Under the pieces are notes generated by a model. It saw only the letters and a list, made by a program, of their open reading frames with translations. It was not told where the DNA came from and made no database searches. DNA of 64,000 nt from Haberlea rhodopensis (lineage: Eukaryota; Streptophyta; Magnoliopsida; Lamiales; Gesneriaceae). Every line of letters begins with the position of its first letter. Position 1 is the first letter of the stretch. The translations under genes were made by a program, and so were the position numbers. Below are positions 32,610 through 45,186 of the stretch, piece by piece. The stretch is from positions 4,278,001 to 4,342,000 of the forward strand of contig CAJQUN010000001.1 of NCBI GenBank assembly GCA_907163345.1. Direction: 5' to 3'.

Positions 32610-32840
32610 GTATAGTCCATAGATTTCGGACCTTTCACGAGGGCATGAAAACGGCTGAATAAGACATAGCTCGAAGCTACAATGATTTGGAGTTCAAAGA
32701 TATCAATGAAAATATTCTGATTGAAAGACGTGCTTGGAGAAGAGTGAAACATGTACGCTACCTGATTTGATTTCTTCTGTAGTTAATGTAACCTACACAA
32801 TCCGTTAGAATTAAAGACTTAGATGTTGTTGTATTAAATA
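32610..32840 (+). mobile_element. 5'-truncated RTE LINE tail
   Basis: The segment matches the 3' end of the LINE at 17130-17350: TTTCACGAGGGCATGAAAAC, AAGACATAGCTCGAAGCTA, GGAGTTCAAAGATAT, a DNA counterpart of the [14 protein letters not shown] C terminus, CCTGATTTGATTTCTTCTGT and an end in GATGTTGTTGTATT. It is 5'-truncated as usual for LINEs and clearly diverged. Confidence 0.75.
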
Positions 32841-33301
32841 TTTATATAATTAGCTCATTATTTTAAAAAAAGATAGATTATTGTGAATACATGATTATAC
32901 TAAGCATAGAATATTATTGCTAGGAAAGTCACCTTGTATATTACAATGCTTATCTTTGCAACCTAACAAAATTCGTTCCCATGCCACCACAACACTCTCC
33001 TCAAACTTCTAAAATATACAACCTGCGGGTATGGTTTAAAGTGATCGGACCCGTAAAGTATAATCTCGGTCTTTTTCCAACTGGAACTTTTCTTCAGGCC
33101 AGATTATCATTTAATGAAACACATCAATGCAAGCCGTATCCCATCCATAAGTAACTTAAAATGGTGAAATGGAGATTGATATCTTTAGTCTAAGATACAC
33201 GAATATCCCATCAGACAAAAACAAATTTGGTGACACAACTGCAATTATACAGAAAGTATACAAACGATAAATAAACCCGCAAGATAATATTGAGACAAAG
33301 T

Positions 33302-34908
33302 TTACACATTCTTGTTTTTCTTCAACTTTGAAGGTGGCCATCGTCCCTTCTTCCTCAAATGGCGCTTTCTCAGAAGCCTTTTTCTTCTTAATCTGATCTT
33401 TTTCGCCAATTTCATTTTCATCTTCTGCTCAAGATTCATCTGAATCTTGGATTCCAAAGGGAGATTTTCAATAGGCACAGTTTCATTTGTGTCCGAAGGA
33501 GTAGGAGAACCGGGAGCACTGGATCCGGTTCCTTCGACATCAGAAGATGCCTTAACTGTCAATGCACCTCTGCTTTTTGAAACAAGAGGTGCTCGAATCG
33601 TGCATCCAACGGATGGTTTTGGATGATTACAGATGAAGTAGTTGCCCAAACTGAATACTAGAAACAGAAAAACCATTGCCATATAATAAAAAAACATTGA
33701 CAAATTCACCGAAAGCTAAGAGTGAGTTTAGATACAAAAAATATATGGCTTAAAAAAAGTATTTTATCAAGCAAGGTTTTTGGAGAAAAAATAGGAGCAG
33801 TTCTATCTTCTATGTTTAAAGACAATGGTGAATAGTTTTTTATTATTTAAGTAGCAGTTCAAGTGGTTGATCTAAAATCCACAGTTCTGGCTTGTGGCCT
33901 TTGAAGCGTTTTTTAATAAAATCATAACATTTTTTTTTCCCAGAAAAAAGACCTCTTCTAAAAAAGCTTCACAGTCCATACGCACTCTAAGCAGGTAACT
34001 CTTAACAAATATAACAGGTAGGGATCATAAAATTGTAATGCTGAAACAGCTATGCTTCCTTACAGTTTTGCAAGTGCTACATGAAATTTAATTAACATTT
34101 TCATTTGAAGGGTGTAACGTCCCCTGCTCGACCCGAGCTCTGTGCCATTCGAGGTTACAAAAATTAACATGAAATGTAACCACATTTTCATACCATTCCC
34201 TGCTCGACCCTGCTTAACACCACATCTAAGCAACCTGTACTTAATCTCCAAGTCCAGTCACTTGTATCCTTAAGCTAAAAACTAGATAATATTACTTTTC
34301 AAACAAATCTAAAAGTCTTGTTAAGATTTGCATACAACATTAATGAATATCCAAGTTTGAATGCAGAACAGAGTATAAGTCAAAGTACCTTCAAAAGAGA
34401 CCTATCTGTAAACATAATATGTAGTTTATACACTCCACATTATTCAAAATTAATCATCTTAAACCAGCAAATTGCATGGATATACTAAATACACAAGAAA
34501 AAGATATTTTTCATCAATTTTTTCAGAGCCCGGAATCCAAAACAAAAGGGAAACAAAGAAAAGACACTCATACCATAAAGATTTAATTTTTTTAATTGTA
34601 AATAATTTACAGAAGAAGAACGACGCGCAAGAACCACACACCACACGCAAAAAAAAAAAAAAGCCCAGAAATTAAGATCAAGAAACCGCAATGTGGAAAG
34701 AAATTCGATATAAATCATAAGAAATATAAACCTAAATACAATAAATTAACAGAAATACACATATTCAAGCAGCAAGATTCATGGGGAACCACTAAGTACA
34801 AATCATGTATAAAGCATCAATACGCTTACAAGGGTGAGCAACTGATGCAGATGTTGAAGATGAAGATGACGTTGGATAGAAGAGAGGAGTGGTGAAGAGG
34901 AGAGCCAT
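33302..34908 (-). CDS. PSRP5: Plastid-specific 50S ribosomal protein PSRP5 (cL37)
   Basis: Exon 1 (34908-34830) encodes a Ser/Thr-rich start MALLFTTPLFYPTSSSSSTS of a plastid transit peptide. Exon 2 (33657-33302, acceptor TTTCTAG) completes it; the junction splits a Leu codon and keeps frame. The 144-residue product is close to the family length. The mature part has SSDVEGTGSS, an acidic linker, then IPLESKIQMNLEQKMKMKLA-like helix and the diagnostic basic C terminus RLLRKRHLRKKGRWPPSKLK. PSRP5 is a plastid-only component of the large chloroplast ribosomal subunit. The intron is 1172 bp. ALADIN follows on the same strand upstream, as in Arabidopsis. Confidence 0.88.
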
Positions 34909-34909
34909 T

Positions 34910-37339
34910 TCACCTTCGCCACTGTTTTTTTTTTTCTCGCCGAGTTTTGGATAAGCAATTTCACAGGCTTTTATTTTAATTTAATATTTATTTATTTGTT
35001 TTTGTTTATGGATCCCCTTATGTCGGGTGCAAATTAAACAATGATTTCAACTTTTTTGGGAAAAAAAAACTAATAATTGGGTTAATGTCTTTTAAGACTA
35101 TTTTGATTATAATGAATTACATATTATATTGAATTGTAAAACCTATTTAAAATAACCAAATTAGGATAATAAAAGAAACCAATATGATTATCTTCTAAAG
35201 CAAATATGAAAAGTAATTATGGAATGGGAAACTAATTCATGCTTATTCTGCTAGTTTTGTTGTATACTATGTTATAAATTAAGTACTAAATACTAAGTGC
35301 GAGATCCCAATATTAATTAATTTGGTCTCCAAAACACATAAATTTATTTTTATGGAAAAAAACCAACAAAATAAAAACTCAACTGCAAAAATAGATTGGA
35401 AAAATATTCCAATAAAATAACACTTGCATGAAATTCTGTAAATTAAATTATTTTGATATTAATTAGATTTATATATATTTGGTGGCATAAGACCACTTAT
35501 TGTATTAATAAAATAAAACAGTACAAGAGGGGAAATAGACTATCATCCCTTATACAGTAAAATTCGAGCTATGCCATAATACTTTACAAAATGTAATAGT
35601 CGACCAACCCTAATACTTAATTACAACCAAAATCAAAATGCAAAAAGAGATAAAAATAGTTATATTAAATCTATTTATTCTGACTTCTCGTCCTCAAAAT
35701 ATACGTTCTAGTGGTTGTGAGAAGCTTTGGATTTGGCCTTGTCGACGGCATCTCCTCCACCGACTCTGAATCAGTACATCGATGCTCCCAAGATGTGTAA
35801 TGACCATGGGTAGCTATATAGGAGGGTCGAGGGAATAGTTGCCTGAGGTGCCACCCAGGCTGTCCGGACTGCCCGAAGGCAGACCCAATGTGCCTTGGTG
35901 GCGGCTCGTGGTTCCCACATCACCTTGAACATTTGAACGTCCTTGAAATTATCGGAAAGATTGGGAATTCTAGGGTTATCAAATTTTGATCTTGAGTATT
36001 TAGGAAATGAATGTGATTTAGGTAATTTTGGAAAAGCATTATTAAAATTTGGAAAGTAATCCTAGAGTTGGCAAGAGATTTGTAAATTTTTGCAATATAT
36101 ATATATATATTGCAAAAACTAACACATGGAAAGGGGTAAAACTTTCAAAAGCTAATGAATTTTTCATTTATTCTCTCCACATATAATACAAGCTTCTTTT
36201 CACTTTACTTCGTAATTAGTATTCCAAAAGCATTTTCCAGATGTTTCAGTAAACCATTTCAACAATTTTTTTTAAGCCTTTAGTAAAAGGAACTTGAACA
36301 GAAAGTGAATACAGATGTGGAACATCCAAAATTTTCGACAAAATTGCAAGTGAAACTACATTGTAAAATCTACTCATATCATCCTCAAAAAAATAAAATT
36401 TTGAAGATACAAAATTACATTACTATAAAGCATAAATGCAACTCCCGATTCAAATAAATATCAATTGACGGAGGATCATACATTGGAAACTTCTTGCAAC
36501 CGAATCCATGGAAAAAGATCGTGCACGCGTAATTTGAACAATAATATTCCAGCAACAGTTTTGCAACCGGCTTGAAATGAACACTTACGAGGACTCAAGA
36601 TCGAGAAGCATATGACCTTCACGAGGGATATGTGAAAAGAAAAAGACAGAGAAAAATAAATAGTCAGGGTAGCTCCTTTTCCGAGTGCCTGGCAATGTTG
36701 CACGATCAAGACCGTAAGCTGGTCGATGAATTCAAAACTATTTCAATCAGTAAGAAATCACGTCTCGTTTCAGGTATCAATTCTCAAATACAAAATATCA
36801 ACTCTTAGCAGTAATAAAGAATGTGAGACCATGTTGGCATTGGTAGTAATTATTTTAAGAATGCATGAATGACCGAAAGGCCATACACGTGATTTATCAC
36901 ATGGTATATTTTTACTAACCCACAATCTCTCTCGCATTTTTTAATTAAAGGACAACACATATTTATCATACCAAATATTATACTACCGGCCTTGTCTATG
37001 AGTACAAGTTGAGCCACAAGTGAGCAACTAGAGAGCAACTTGGTCAAAGCTCTACACTAGCTCGAGCACATACATTAGTGTTCTTCAAACTGCTCACATT
37101 CAAATCAAAACTGTATATTTTTATAGGTCTCTACTGTTATTTAAATTTACAGGTCTTAATGCTATTGGTAAGCGAGTCAAGCTCCAGTATTGAAATACTC
37201 AAGTGCTAGCTAATCAATCTTGACTCGCTTATTGCACATCTGTAGTATTATGTATCATGTGTAGTAGAAATGCACTAAAGAGCGTGGAGTTGTAAAACTT
37301 CAAAAGCATGACAAAGACCATACCTTAACTAGGGAATTG
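34910..37339. other. Spacer between PSRP5 and ALADIN
   Basis: Contains the PSRP5 promoter (just above 34908), an AT-rich middle, a GC-rich block at 35740-35940 and the ALADIN 3' UTR side. The GC-rich block has on the minus strand a CCTATATAGC TATA-like motif and TTTTGAGGACGAGAAG, reminiscent of the polyprotein end of gypsy elements, but too little remains to name it. Confidence 0.4.
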
Positions 37340-40300
37340 TCACCGAAATATAAGAGGATAGGTGCAGCAATATCCAGTGCTCCAACACTGCACAAGAATC
37401 TTACCACTACAGTAAAAGTGAACAGAAGGACAGTTGCATCTGACACTGTACCAATTATTTCGACATACAAACCTTAACATGTCACAGAAAGCACGAGCAT
37501 AAACTTCATGCCAAAGAAACAAGGAAAAAGAAGTCAGGGGACTAACCACAGAAAGCAATGGTCCCTGTTTGAACTTATTGTAGAATGCAAACGCCAATGG
37601 CTTTGGATTGTCCCCAGGACCTCTGATGAATCCACTGCATTAGTAAAAATACATATCAGAATGAGTAATTTCAATTACAAAAAATTCAGAAAGTGTTCAA
37701 CAAAACGTATCCTGCACCACCACGACAATGATAAAAGGAAAAATATTATGATTGTAAGTGCCGACAAACCATACTCTTCTCATCAAGTTGAAGATCTGCA
37801 CTTACATCAATGATGTTGAAATTAAGGGTGTTCTTTTAACGTCAAATAATGCAACAAGTCCTTTGTATAACTCGTCACCATCCATATATGATACAGCCAA
37901 TCGCTCTCCTGAAGCATCCCAAGCTATCTTCTTAATAACTTGACTGTGGAAATGAAAAATAAAAAAAGAGAAAAAAAAATCAGGGAGATGTGTCATGTGT
38001 GCCAAGCTTAACCAACATTTCCTCAAAATAAGGATCTCTCTTGCTGGGGACATGAAATCCAATGTGGTCTTCTCACATAGAAATTTGCAAGTCCTGACTA
38101 AAAAATTATACAGGACCAAAGATGTAGCATTTGCATGATAAATTATAATTATACAGGACCAAAGATGTAGCATTTGTATGATAAATGCTAAAAAATATAT
38201 TTTAGAGCAAAACAAATTCTAGTAAATCTTTAATTAACTGACAACTTTCTTAAAAGCAATTTGTAACAATGGCAACTGAGCGTGGGGATATAAAGCTGCG
38301 TTAAGTGGTGTTGACAACCGAGTACGGCAAGTATATCAAATAATATGGTAGACAATTCGGATATCTTTACCTGCCCGTCAAAGATTTTATTTCAGGCAGT
38401 TCAACAGGTATGAGGTGTGCATCTGAAGAAGACATCATTGAGAGTTTAATATGAATTTGTGAACACTAAATTATACTCAACCAAGCAGTAGTTTACATAT
38501 GTCAAATTAAACAAGTTAACACACATGAGACTGAAAAAACCATGATAAATAACATAAGTACAAACAGAAACAACAGAACATTTCTGTGGTAAGTGCCTCA
38601 TGCATCCACAGGTTACTCAAGGGTCTATCAAACATTGATGTTCTCTAAAAGAAAAATATTCGATTAAAAAACAGAGTATTCCAGAAGTCTCTGTAAATCT
38701 TCGACTTCACCTTTGACACATCAGAAGATAACTTATATGCTATGGGTGTACAATTATTTATTGCAAACTACTGAGCAATTGCCTCTGTCCCTGTTATCCC
38801 TAAAAATGTAAAGTCAATTTCACAAAGACGTCACAGATAGGTATGATATAATTGATGGGATGAAAATGAAGAAATACAGCAACAATGTCAACAATCACAT
38901 TATAAACTACTTGTTCTTTGAGAAGGCACCAAAAAACCCACGATCACTGCCAACCATACAGCGTAACTAGCATCACATATAACCAATTGTCATTCTAAGG
39001 TCATCATATGTTAGTTTACAAGTCAGGAATCATACTCTTATCACATCAGAAGGATGCCAATGAAATAGAACTAGCTAAATGTGGAGATACACGATATACC
39101 TAGTGATGGAGCTTTTGATGCAAAGTGAATGGAACCTAAAGTTGAAGATTCTGAAAAAGAAAGAAGTATCATACGCCCATCAGGATCCCACGTTGCTCCC
39201 TATCATCAGTTGATTCCATGAACAATTAAACAACATTATAAGATGATGTCACACTTCATCCCATAACAAGAGCAAAAAAGAAACAGACAAGAAGTAATAA
39301 CTCAGTAAAGAAAATAAAATAAAAACATCACAAGGCGGCAGAAGCATGTATTAGCAGTAAATCTTTCATTTTTATATTTTTCGATTACCATCTTCTCAGG
39401 TTCTTGGTCGATCAGCTAAAGACCATGCACACCAAGACAAGATGAAAAAAACAACGCTTAAGACGTGGAAAATAATAGGAAATCATAAGATTGCTATATA
39501 ATTTCATATTTCTACATCATCATTTATTAGACCACCAAAAATTCATGCACAAATACCCCTTTCTGTACCCAAAAAGAAACCGGTAAGCTGTTTTAGACCA
39601 GCCAGATTGCAAGTTGCAAACATCGTTCGTGACGAGAATAACATGACTTTGAACATGAGACATTATCGTCAATAACAAATTGTCCAAGAGAATCACAAGA
39701 ATGTTTGAAATGGCAGGAAACACCTCACATGCACTATGAACATGCTTGTCAAGGAAAAATGCACACTAAAATATTGCATTCACCTGGCCTCCAAATCAAA
39801 CAATACATATGAAGAGATGAAATAACCATAAAAAGATTCCATATTTTGATTGCTCGACATTAATAACAAAAAAACAAGACTCCAGAAGTTGGTCTAAAAG
39901 CTTGCAATACAATCACAGATAAGAATAAGAGGGAATAAATCAACCGTGACAAATCCATTCTTTGAGGACCATGGTTCTGATGTCCACGTGTTTGTCTCCC
40001 ACAGATAAAATGTCCCATCGCTGCATAAAGTATATGGTCACTCTAACTTTTAAAGCATAATGAGAGTGTTCATAAAGGTCACTAGCATGCTTAAGAAACT
40101 TGACATTTTTCTACTGATTTACAGTACAATTTTGCAGCAAAAAAATAATCCCCACACGGAGACCAAGTCAGCAACGTTATTCCCCCTAAACCTCGTCGAA
40201 TAGGAGTGCCCAACCCTGTATAACATAAAGTGATAAAAAATAGTTGGACATCAATAAAGAAGTAGAAGTTACGGAAAAGAAACCACATATATGAATTTGA

Positions 40301-42866
40301 TAGATTACTGTTAGTAAAAGTCAATTCTATATTAGTTCAAAATTGTGAAAAGGTAAACTTGATATCAGAAAATCATAACATGTCAATTCTGCATAAAAAT
40401 CTTATTGGGCTACTTGCTAGTAAAAGTTGCAAGCAATCCAGGAGGGAGATGCCATTCGTGCCTCATGTGGAGAAGATAAATTTTAAAGATAGTCCAGTAC
40501 CCAAACTTCTATTTAAAATTTGCATTTACCTAAGTTGACATGATTTCAAATAGCACCATCAAAAGTTATCTTTGAACACAACCATCCATAATCTAACAAA
40601 TAACGAGCTTTGTTCACCAATTTTTGATGGGCTAATGCCACCAAATCAGATATTCCTCTCCACAAACTAAGCAAATGTCGCGAGACTTAAACAAGCACCT
40701 TGCCACCACATATAACTTGCAGTTAATCTTAATGGCTCAAAACTATTAGTGTTTTTAATGTCCAGATTGAAGCTTAGATGGGGCAGGTGCAATGGACAAT
40801 AATTTGATTTTTGATATTGATAAAGCACCTGATAATAGAAGAACAACCTGCATATGTTGCCATTGAGATTAATTTGCATGGATACGGAGATAAATTGTCA
40901 AAATAACTAACCTTGTGCTACATCCCATATGGTGAAAGATGAACTCTCAAATGAAGCTGATGCCAAATATGTAGAACTATGTCAAGAAAAATTTCAGATC
41001 ACATGGAGAACCACTTTTGATATTTAACCAGCAGCTTCTTATGAATAATATTAGATGTAAACAAAAAAGGTCTGTACAACAAGTAATACTAAGCTCCAAA
41101 AATTTCGGCTTTCTGACAAACAGAAATAAATCAAACTAATACATCAAAAACATGGAAACCATAGAAGCATAAATTCACATCGCCTATTTGCAGAAAGAAA
41201 AATTGGAACAACTAACTAGAAAACATACGTGAGCAGATGAGTGCAGGAGATTGCAATTTAGCTAACAACAAAAAAAAACGAACAAAGACATATTGGAACA
41301 GAAGCACAAATTAGAGATGATAGCATAGAACAGGTGATATATCATTCATTAAGCCATGAATCAAAGTGCAGTGCTTTCGGATATCTTCCACTAGGGCTCC
41401 ATGAAAGCGCACTTATTTGTTCATTATCACAACATCGAAGGAAATCCACTAGGGTCCATCTAGTGCTAGAACTTCTAGAAATGATGCTTGACGTCGCCAC
41501 AGCTCTCACGGATGCGACGTTACCGGGATAAGAAGCAGCCCAAATGCAAATACCCCCCCTATTTATCGAACAATATAAATAGCACCAAGTTAAAGATATC
41601 AGAAAAACCTACAGGCAGGATAAAAAAAGAAACGATTTACCAATTGAGAAAAAACAAGGTTAATTTTCCAGTACTAACTTGCAAGCCACAGAAAGTGTTT
41701 TCCCATCATTTGGTCTCCACTCAATAAATTTCACATCTTTTTGTGACTCGCTGGACAACACACAAGGAGACTTCCCATCTGATTAACATTAAAAAATTTA
41801 AAGAGAAAACACAAATGAAATCATCTTTTGAAATCAAGGAATGCCAAGTGTAGCTATTTTAATTAAGATAGTGGTGATGCCATTTACCAGAATCATCATA
41901 ATCACAAATTGTCACCTGATGTGGTCCAGAAATAAATGCTAAAATATGTTTGTGGTTGTGCCAACTTACAGCATGCAGATCAACATATTGTAGTAATTTT
42001 ACCTGCAAAATACATAATTAAATAAAAAGGCATTGCAACTCATTAACCATATTAAGCAAACAAATTACGCAGATGGCAGTTCTGCCACTGATGACTGCCA
42101 CAAACAGAACTTTTCTAGGTCTGGATCTCACATATGAAGACATTGCATTTTCCTCCAAAACATTCAGAATTACTAACGTTAACTATCCAACAACATATGT
42201 TGCTTTCACGCTACCCTTTACAGAATAATATCCACCACATTAAGGTGGCCTTCGTCTAACATTCCGCATTATTAACATTCCTGCAACAATAATAGAATGC
42301 AAATACCTAGAGCTACTCACTCACTCTAATAAAAACCTAAACAGCAACAACACCAAAGACAAAAAACAAAAAAAAACATCAAGTATCAAAGAGGGTATTT
42401 ACATCAGCAGGCTCAAAAAGGGGCTTCAGAGAACCGCTCATCAGCGCCTGTATCACTGTAGATAGAATACCTAAATTGCCTTTCCGCGGCAAAACATCTA
42501 TCTGTTCAGTTTCGGCGCCCAAAACACTATCTGACTCAAATGGAACTGGACCAAATACAGTTCCCTGCAATCATATGATTCATATCAATCTCTCAACGTA
42601 TAATCAAGTGAATCCACGTTAATTATTCGAAAAATGAAAAACAAACATGCATACGAGAATTTTGTAGTAGGTCTCCCTGGCCTGATCATCGCTGAGATTG
42701 TCTGCAGTGACTGCATAATCAAGTCCAATTAAAAAAAATTGCAACCGAATCCTTCATATAAAATAAAGTAGCGTGAACAAAAATAGGGTACAACTCATGA
42801 TATATTACCAAGTTCTCTGTTGATTTCGCCGATAGTGACCTTGCCTGGCTGAGGAAACGAAGGCAT
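37340..42866 (-). CDS. ALADIN: ALADIN nucleoporin (WD40), 14 exons
   Basis: Predicted exons (minus): 42866-42809, 42710-42655, 42564-42403, 42002-41888, 41778-41679, 41558-41385, 40970-40912, 40215-40128, 40020-39945, 39199-39100, 38422-38371, 37943-37806, 37634-37547, 37387-37340. All phases fit and give 437 residues, close to the Arabidopsis protein. ALADIN is a WD-repeat scaffold nucleoporin of the nuclear pore. Landmarks: MPSFPQPGKVTIGEINREL at the N terminus; AVSWHNHKHILAFISGP; IEWRPNDGKTLSV; GICIWAASYPGN; ALSWSPSGRYLASASFESSS; GTPIRRGLGGITLLTWSP; DGTFYLWETNTW; ATWDPDGRMILLSFSESS; KKIAWDASGERLAVSYMDGD; FNKFKQGPLLSV-type segment (here FYNKFKQGPLLSV); CWSTGYCCTYPLIFR at the C terminus. Intron 6 is AT-AC (see separate entry). 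Splice sites were read by eye but mutual frame agreement is complete. Confidence 0.92.
40971..41384 (-). other. ALADIN: U12-type AT-AC intron of ALADIN
   Basis: The intron starts with ATATCC (41384 downwards, sequence ATATCCGAAA) after exon end GGAAG and ends with TTCTAC at 40971 before ATATTTGGC. No GT-AG pair at this junction keeps frame, whereas AT-AC gives SGRYLASAS, exactly the WD-repeat sequence expected. A branch-site-like TTTCTTGAC lies with its A 11 bases before the end; the minor spliceosome uses TTCCTTRAC at 10-20 nt. The first six donor bases match the U12 AT-AC consensus. Confidence 0.85.
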
Positions 42867-43664
42867 AGCTTGTGGAAGAAATGGGGAGAGGGATTAGGGT
42901 TTATACGTAATTTTCTTTGAGTTCCCGCCAGGGTTTTACCCACATTTTAATTTTAATGTCATCAATTTAAACAAACATCAAATATCATCACCGAAATTTA
43001 CCCTTTACAATTTTTCTTTTTGTTTTCATCTTTTTTCATTTCATTTAAAAAATAAAATAAAAAGAAAAAAGAAAACCCGATGGGTACCGGATTCTCGATC
43101 GGGTTACACCCGAATTTTCCCGAATTTTCATCTCTGATCGGATATATTCGACCCAAACACCCACGGCCCACCCCCATTTCACCATATGTTTTTAAGTATC
43201 GTGATAAATAACGTAACTATAAGCGCTTCAAATTTTAGAAAAAAATATCAAATTCTGTTATATAATTATATATCATATAATCATTTTTAAAATTTTTAAA
43301 TTGTATCAAATTTAAATTGATAATCAATTTAAAAATTTAGATATATTGTAATCCAGTGATTACTTTACCTTGTGATTCAAGGTTAATCTTGCTAAAAAAT
43401 GTTTGTTTTTTAATGAAAGTTTTATGTACTGAATTTGCTGGGGAAAAATCTTATATTTTGGGGTTTTTTTTTATATCATTATCAAGGACAGACTTAAGGA
43501 CGGTGTCCTTGGAAGCGGTATCAAATGACACGTATTCGTTTTTTATATAAATAAACAAATAAATGACATGTATCGTTTGATGTCGCCCCAATAGAACTGT
43601 CATTAAGGACAACATCAAGCAAACCTGTTTTTTGATATGATTAGAAAGCGTGGTTTTAGAGTAA
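42867..43664. other. ALADIN upstream region
   Basis: Contains the ALADIN promoter. At 43080-43140 a block with GATCGGGTT and CCCGAATTTTC resembles the end of hAT-type non-autonomous elements (compare the one at 55369), but only one end can be seen. Confidence 0.4.
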
Positions 43665-43976
43665 GGGTCCGTATGGTTTGCATGATTAAATAAATAATAT
43701 AATGATTAAAATTATGAGATAATGATAAATGATATAGTGTGATAAGTTATATTTTGTTTACTTTGCAGGATAAGATGATGGATTAATTTTATTTTTGGTA
43801 TAATGATTAAAATACTTTCGAAAATTTGAATTTCAAATTTTAAATAGTAAAAAAAATTGGGAAATTGCATATATGTCATTTTACTACAAAGTTGGATAAA
43901 TATGATACAAACCAAGCATGTGATTAAAAATTAATCCTAAAATTTTTTATCCCCATCATGCAAACCAAACATGGCC
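43665..43976. mobile_element. Tourist-like (PIF/Harbinger) MITE, 312 bp
   Basis: Inverted ends GGGTCCGTATGGTTTGCATG and (on the other strand) GGCCATGTTTGGTTTGCATG, flanked by TAA at 43662-43664 and 43977-43979. This is the TAA duplication and GGSCNTGTTTGG-like terminus of Tourist MITEs. No coding capacity. Confidence 0.82.
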
Positions 43977-44164
43977 TAAGTGTTCTTTTAATGTAACATC
44001 GACTTAAATTTTCTCACAAGCAAATGGATCCAAGAATATTATAACAAATAAGCATATGTTCTTACAAAATTAAACAAATAAGCATACTTATAAAGAAATA
44101 TAGTGTCGAAATAACATCATTGTCAAATTTAATACCATGATTTTATACGTTTAATTGGTAATAT

Positions 44165-44434
44165 CAAAATTTCGAGAGTAAGCTCCTTCCCCGGGAAGTC
44201 TCTTACCATTTGCTCTCTTTCGAGAGGTTGCTCCTTTTTCAGGAGTTTTTACCATTTGGTCTTTTTCGAGAGGTTGTTCTTTTTTCTGGAGTCTATCTTT
44301 TACTCCATTTCTTGGAGTTTGCTCCTTTTTCGGGAGTTTTTTTATCATTTACTCTTTTTTCTTGGAATCTACTCCTTTTTTCAAGGAGACTTTTTTGGAT
44401 AATCTTTTATCAATTGCTCTCTTTTTTTGGGAGC
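44165..44434. repeat. Minisatellite, period about 45 bp, at least four units
   Basis: Degenerate units of the form TTTTACCATTTGCTC, TTTCGAGAGGTTGCTCC, TTTTTCAGGAGT recur from 44165; each contains small CTCC/GGAG hairpins. The array continues after the TRIM insertion (45187-45215, GGAGCCTTTTACC). A lysine-rich frame on the minus strand is only a translation of the repeat. Confidence 0.75.
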
Positions 44435-44617
44435 TGTAATACCCTTGTCCCACATTGATTATGGATGAAAATTTAAAGTGGTTTATAAAGGCTTACAATG
44501 GACTATTATAGCAACTTGGGTTAACCATTTACGTAGAGCGAGGACGGATACGAAATAGTTGCTATAAGAGCCCATTGTGCAGTCGCGCTTGCGTGGGCTG
44601 GGCACGGGGCGTGACAG
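44435..44617. repeat. 5' LTR of the TRIM, 183 bp
   Basis: Begins TGTAATACCC and ends CGTGACA just before the primer site. Confidence 0.85.
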
Positions 44618-44881
44618 AATGGTATCAGAGCTAGGTTACCGGCAGAAAACACCGGGAGATAAGTGTTATGCAGGGCAAAGTGCTACGTGCGTGGGAGCCA
44701 ACTCTTGAGCCTAAAGGGCAAAGTGCTACACGACGGGGGCCACCTCTTGAACCTACGGGGCAAAGTGCTACATGACGGGAGCCACCTCTTGAACCTGTAG
44801 GAGCCACCTCTAGATTCCCGATGCCGGTGGATCGATGAGTTAGGTCGCGACGAGGACGTCACGTTCTAAAGGATGAGTGAT

Positions 44882-45186
44882 TGTAATACCCTTGTCCCAC
44901 ATTGATTGTGGATGAAAATTTAAAGTGGTTTATAAAGGCTTACAATGCATTATTATAGCAACTTGGGTTAACCATTTTCGTAGAGCGAGGACGGATACGA
45001 AGTAGTTGCTATAAGAGCCCCACATTGATCGTGGATGAAAATTTAAAGTGGTTTATAAAGGCTTACAATGGACTATTATAGCAACTTTGGTTAACCATTT
45101 TCGTAGAGTGAGGACGGATACGAAGTAGTTGCTATAAGAGCCCATTGTGCAGTCGCGCTTGTGTGGGCTGGACCCGAGGCGTGACA
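44882..45186. repeat. 3' LTR of the TRIM, 305 bp, with internal duplication
   Basis: Same start and end as the 5' LTR, but a segment of about 122 bp (CACATTGAT...AGAGCCC) is present twice in tandem (from about 44899 and from about 45021), making it longer. Confidence 0.85.

Larger units (their letters stand above)
44435..45186. mobile_element. TRIM (terminal-repeat retrotransposon in miniature), 752 bp
   Basis: LTRs start TGTAATACCC and end GGCGTGACA. The 5' LTR is followed after 3 bases by a perfect tRNA-Met primer site TGGTATCAGAGC (44621-44632). The internal part (about 260 bp) has no coding frame but contains repeats of GGGCAAAGTGCTAC. A 5-bp target duplication GGAGC flanks the element (44430-44434, 45187-45191). 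It must be mobilised by another element's proteins. Confidence 0.88.

Noticed and set aside
44151..44458. Lys/Glu-rich (minus) and Leu/Phe-rich (plus) frames
   Set aside because: Translations of the minisatellite on either strand.
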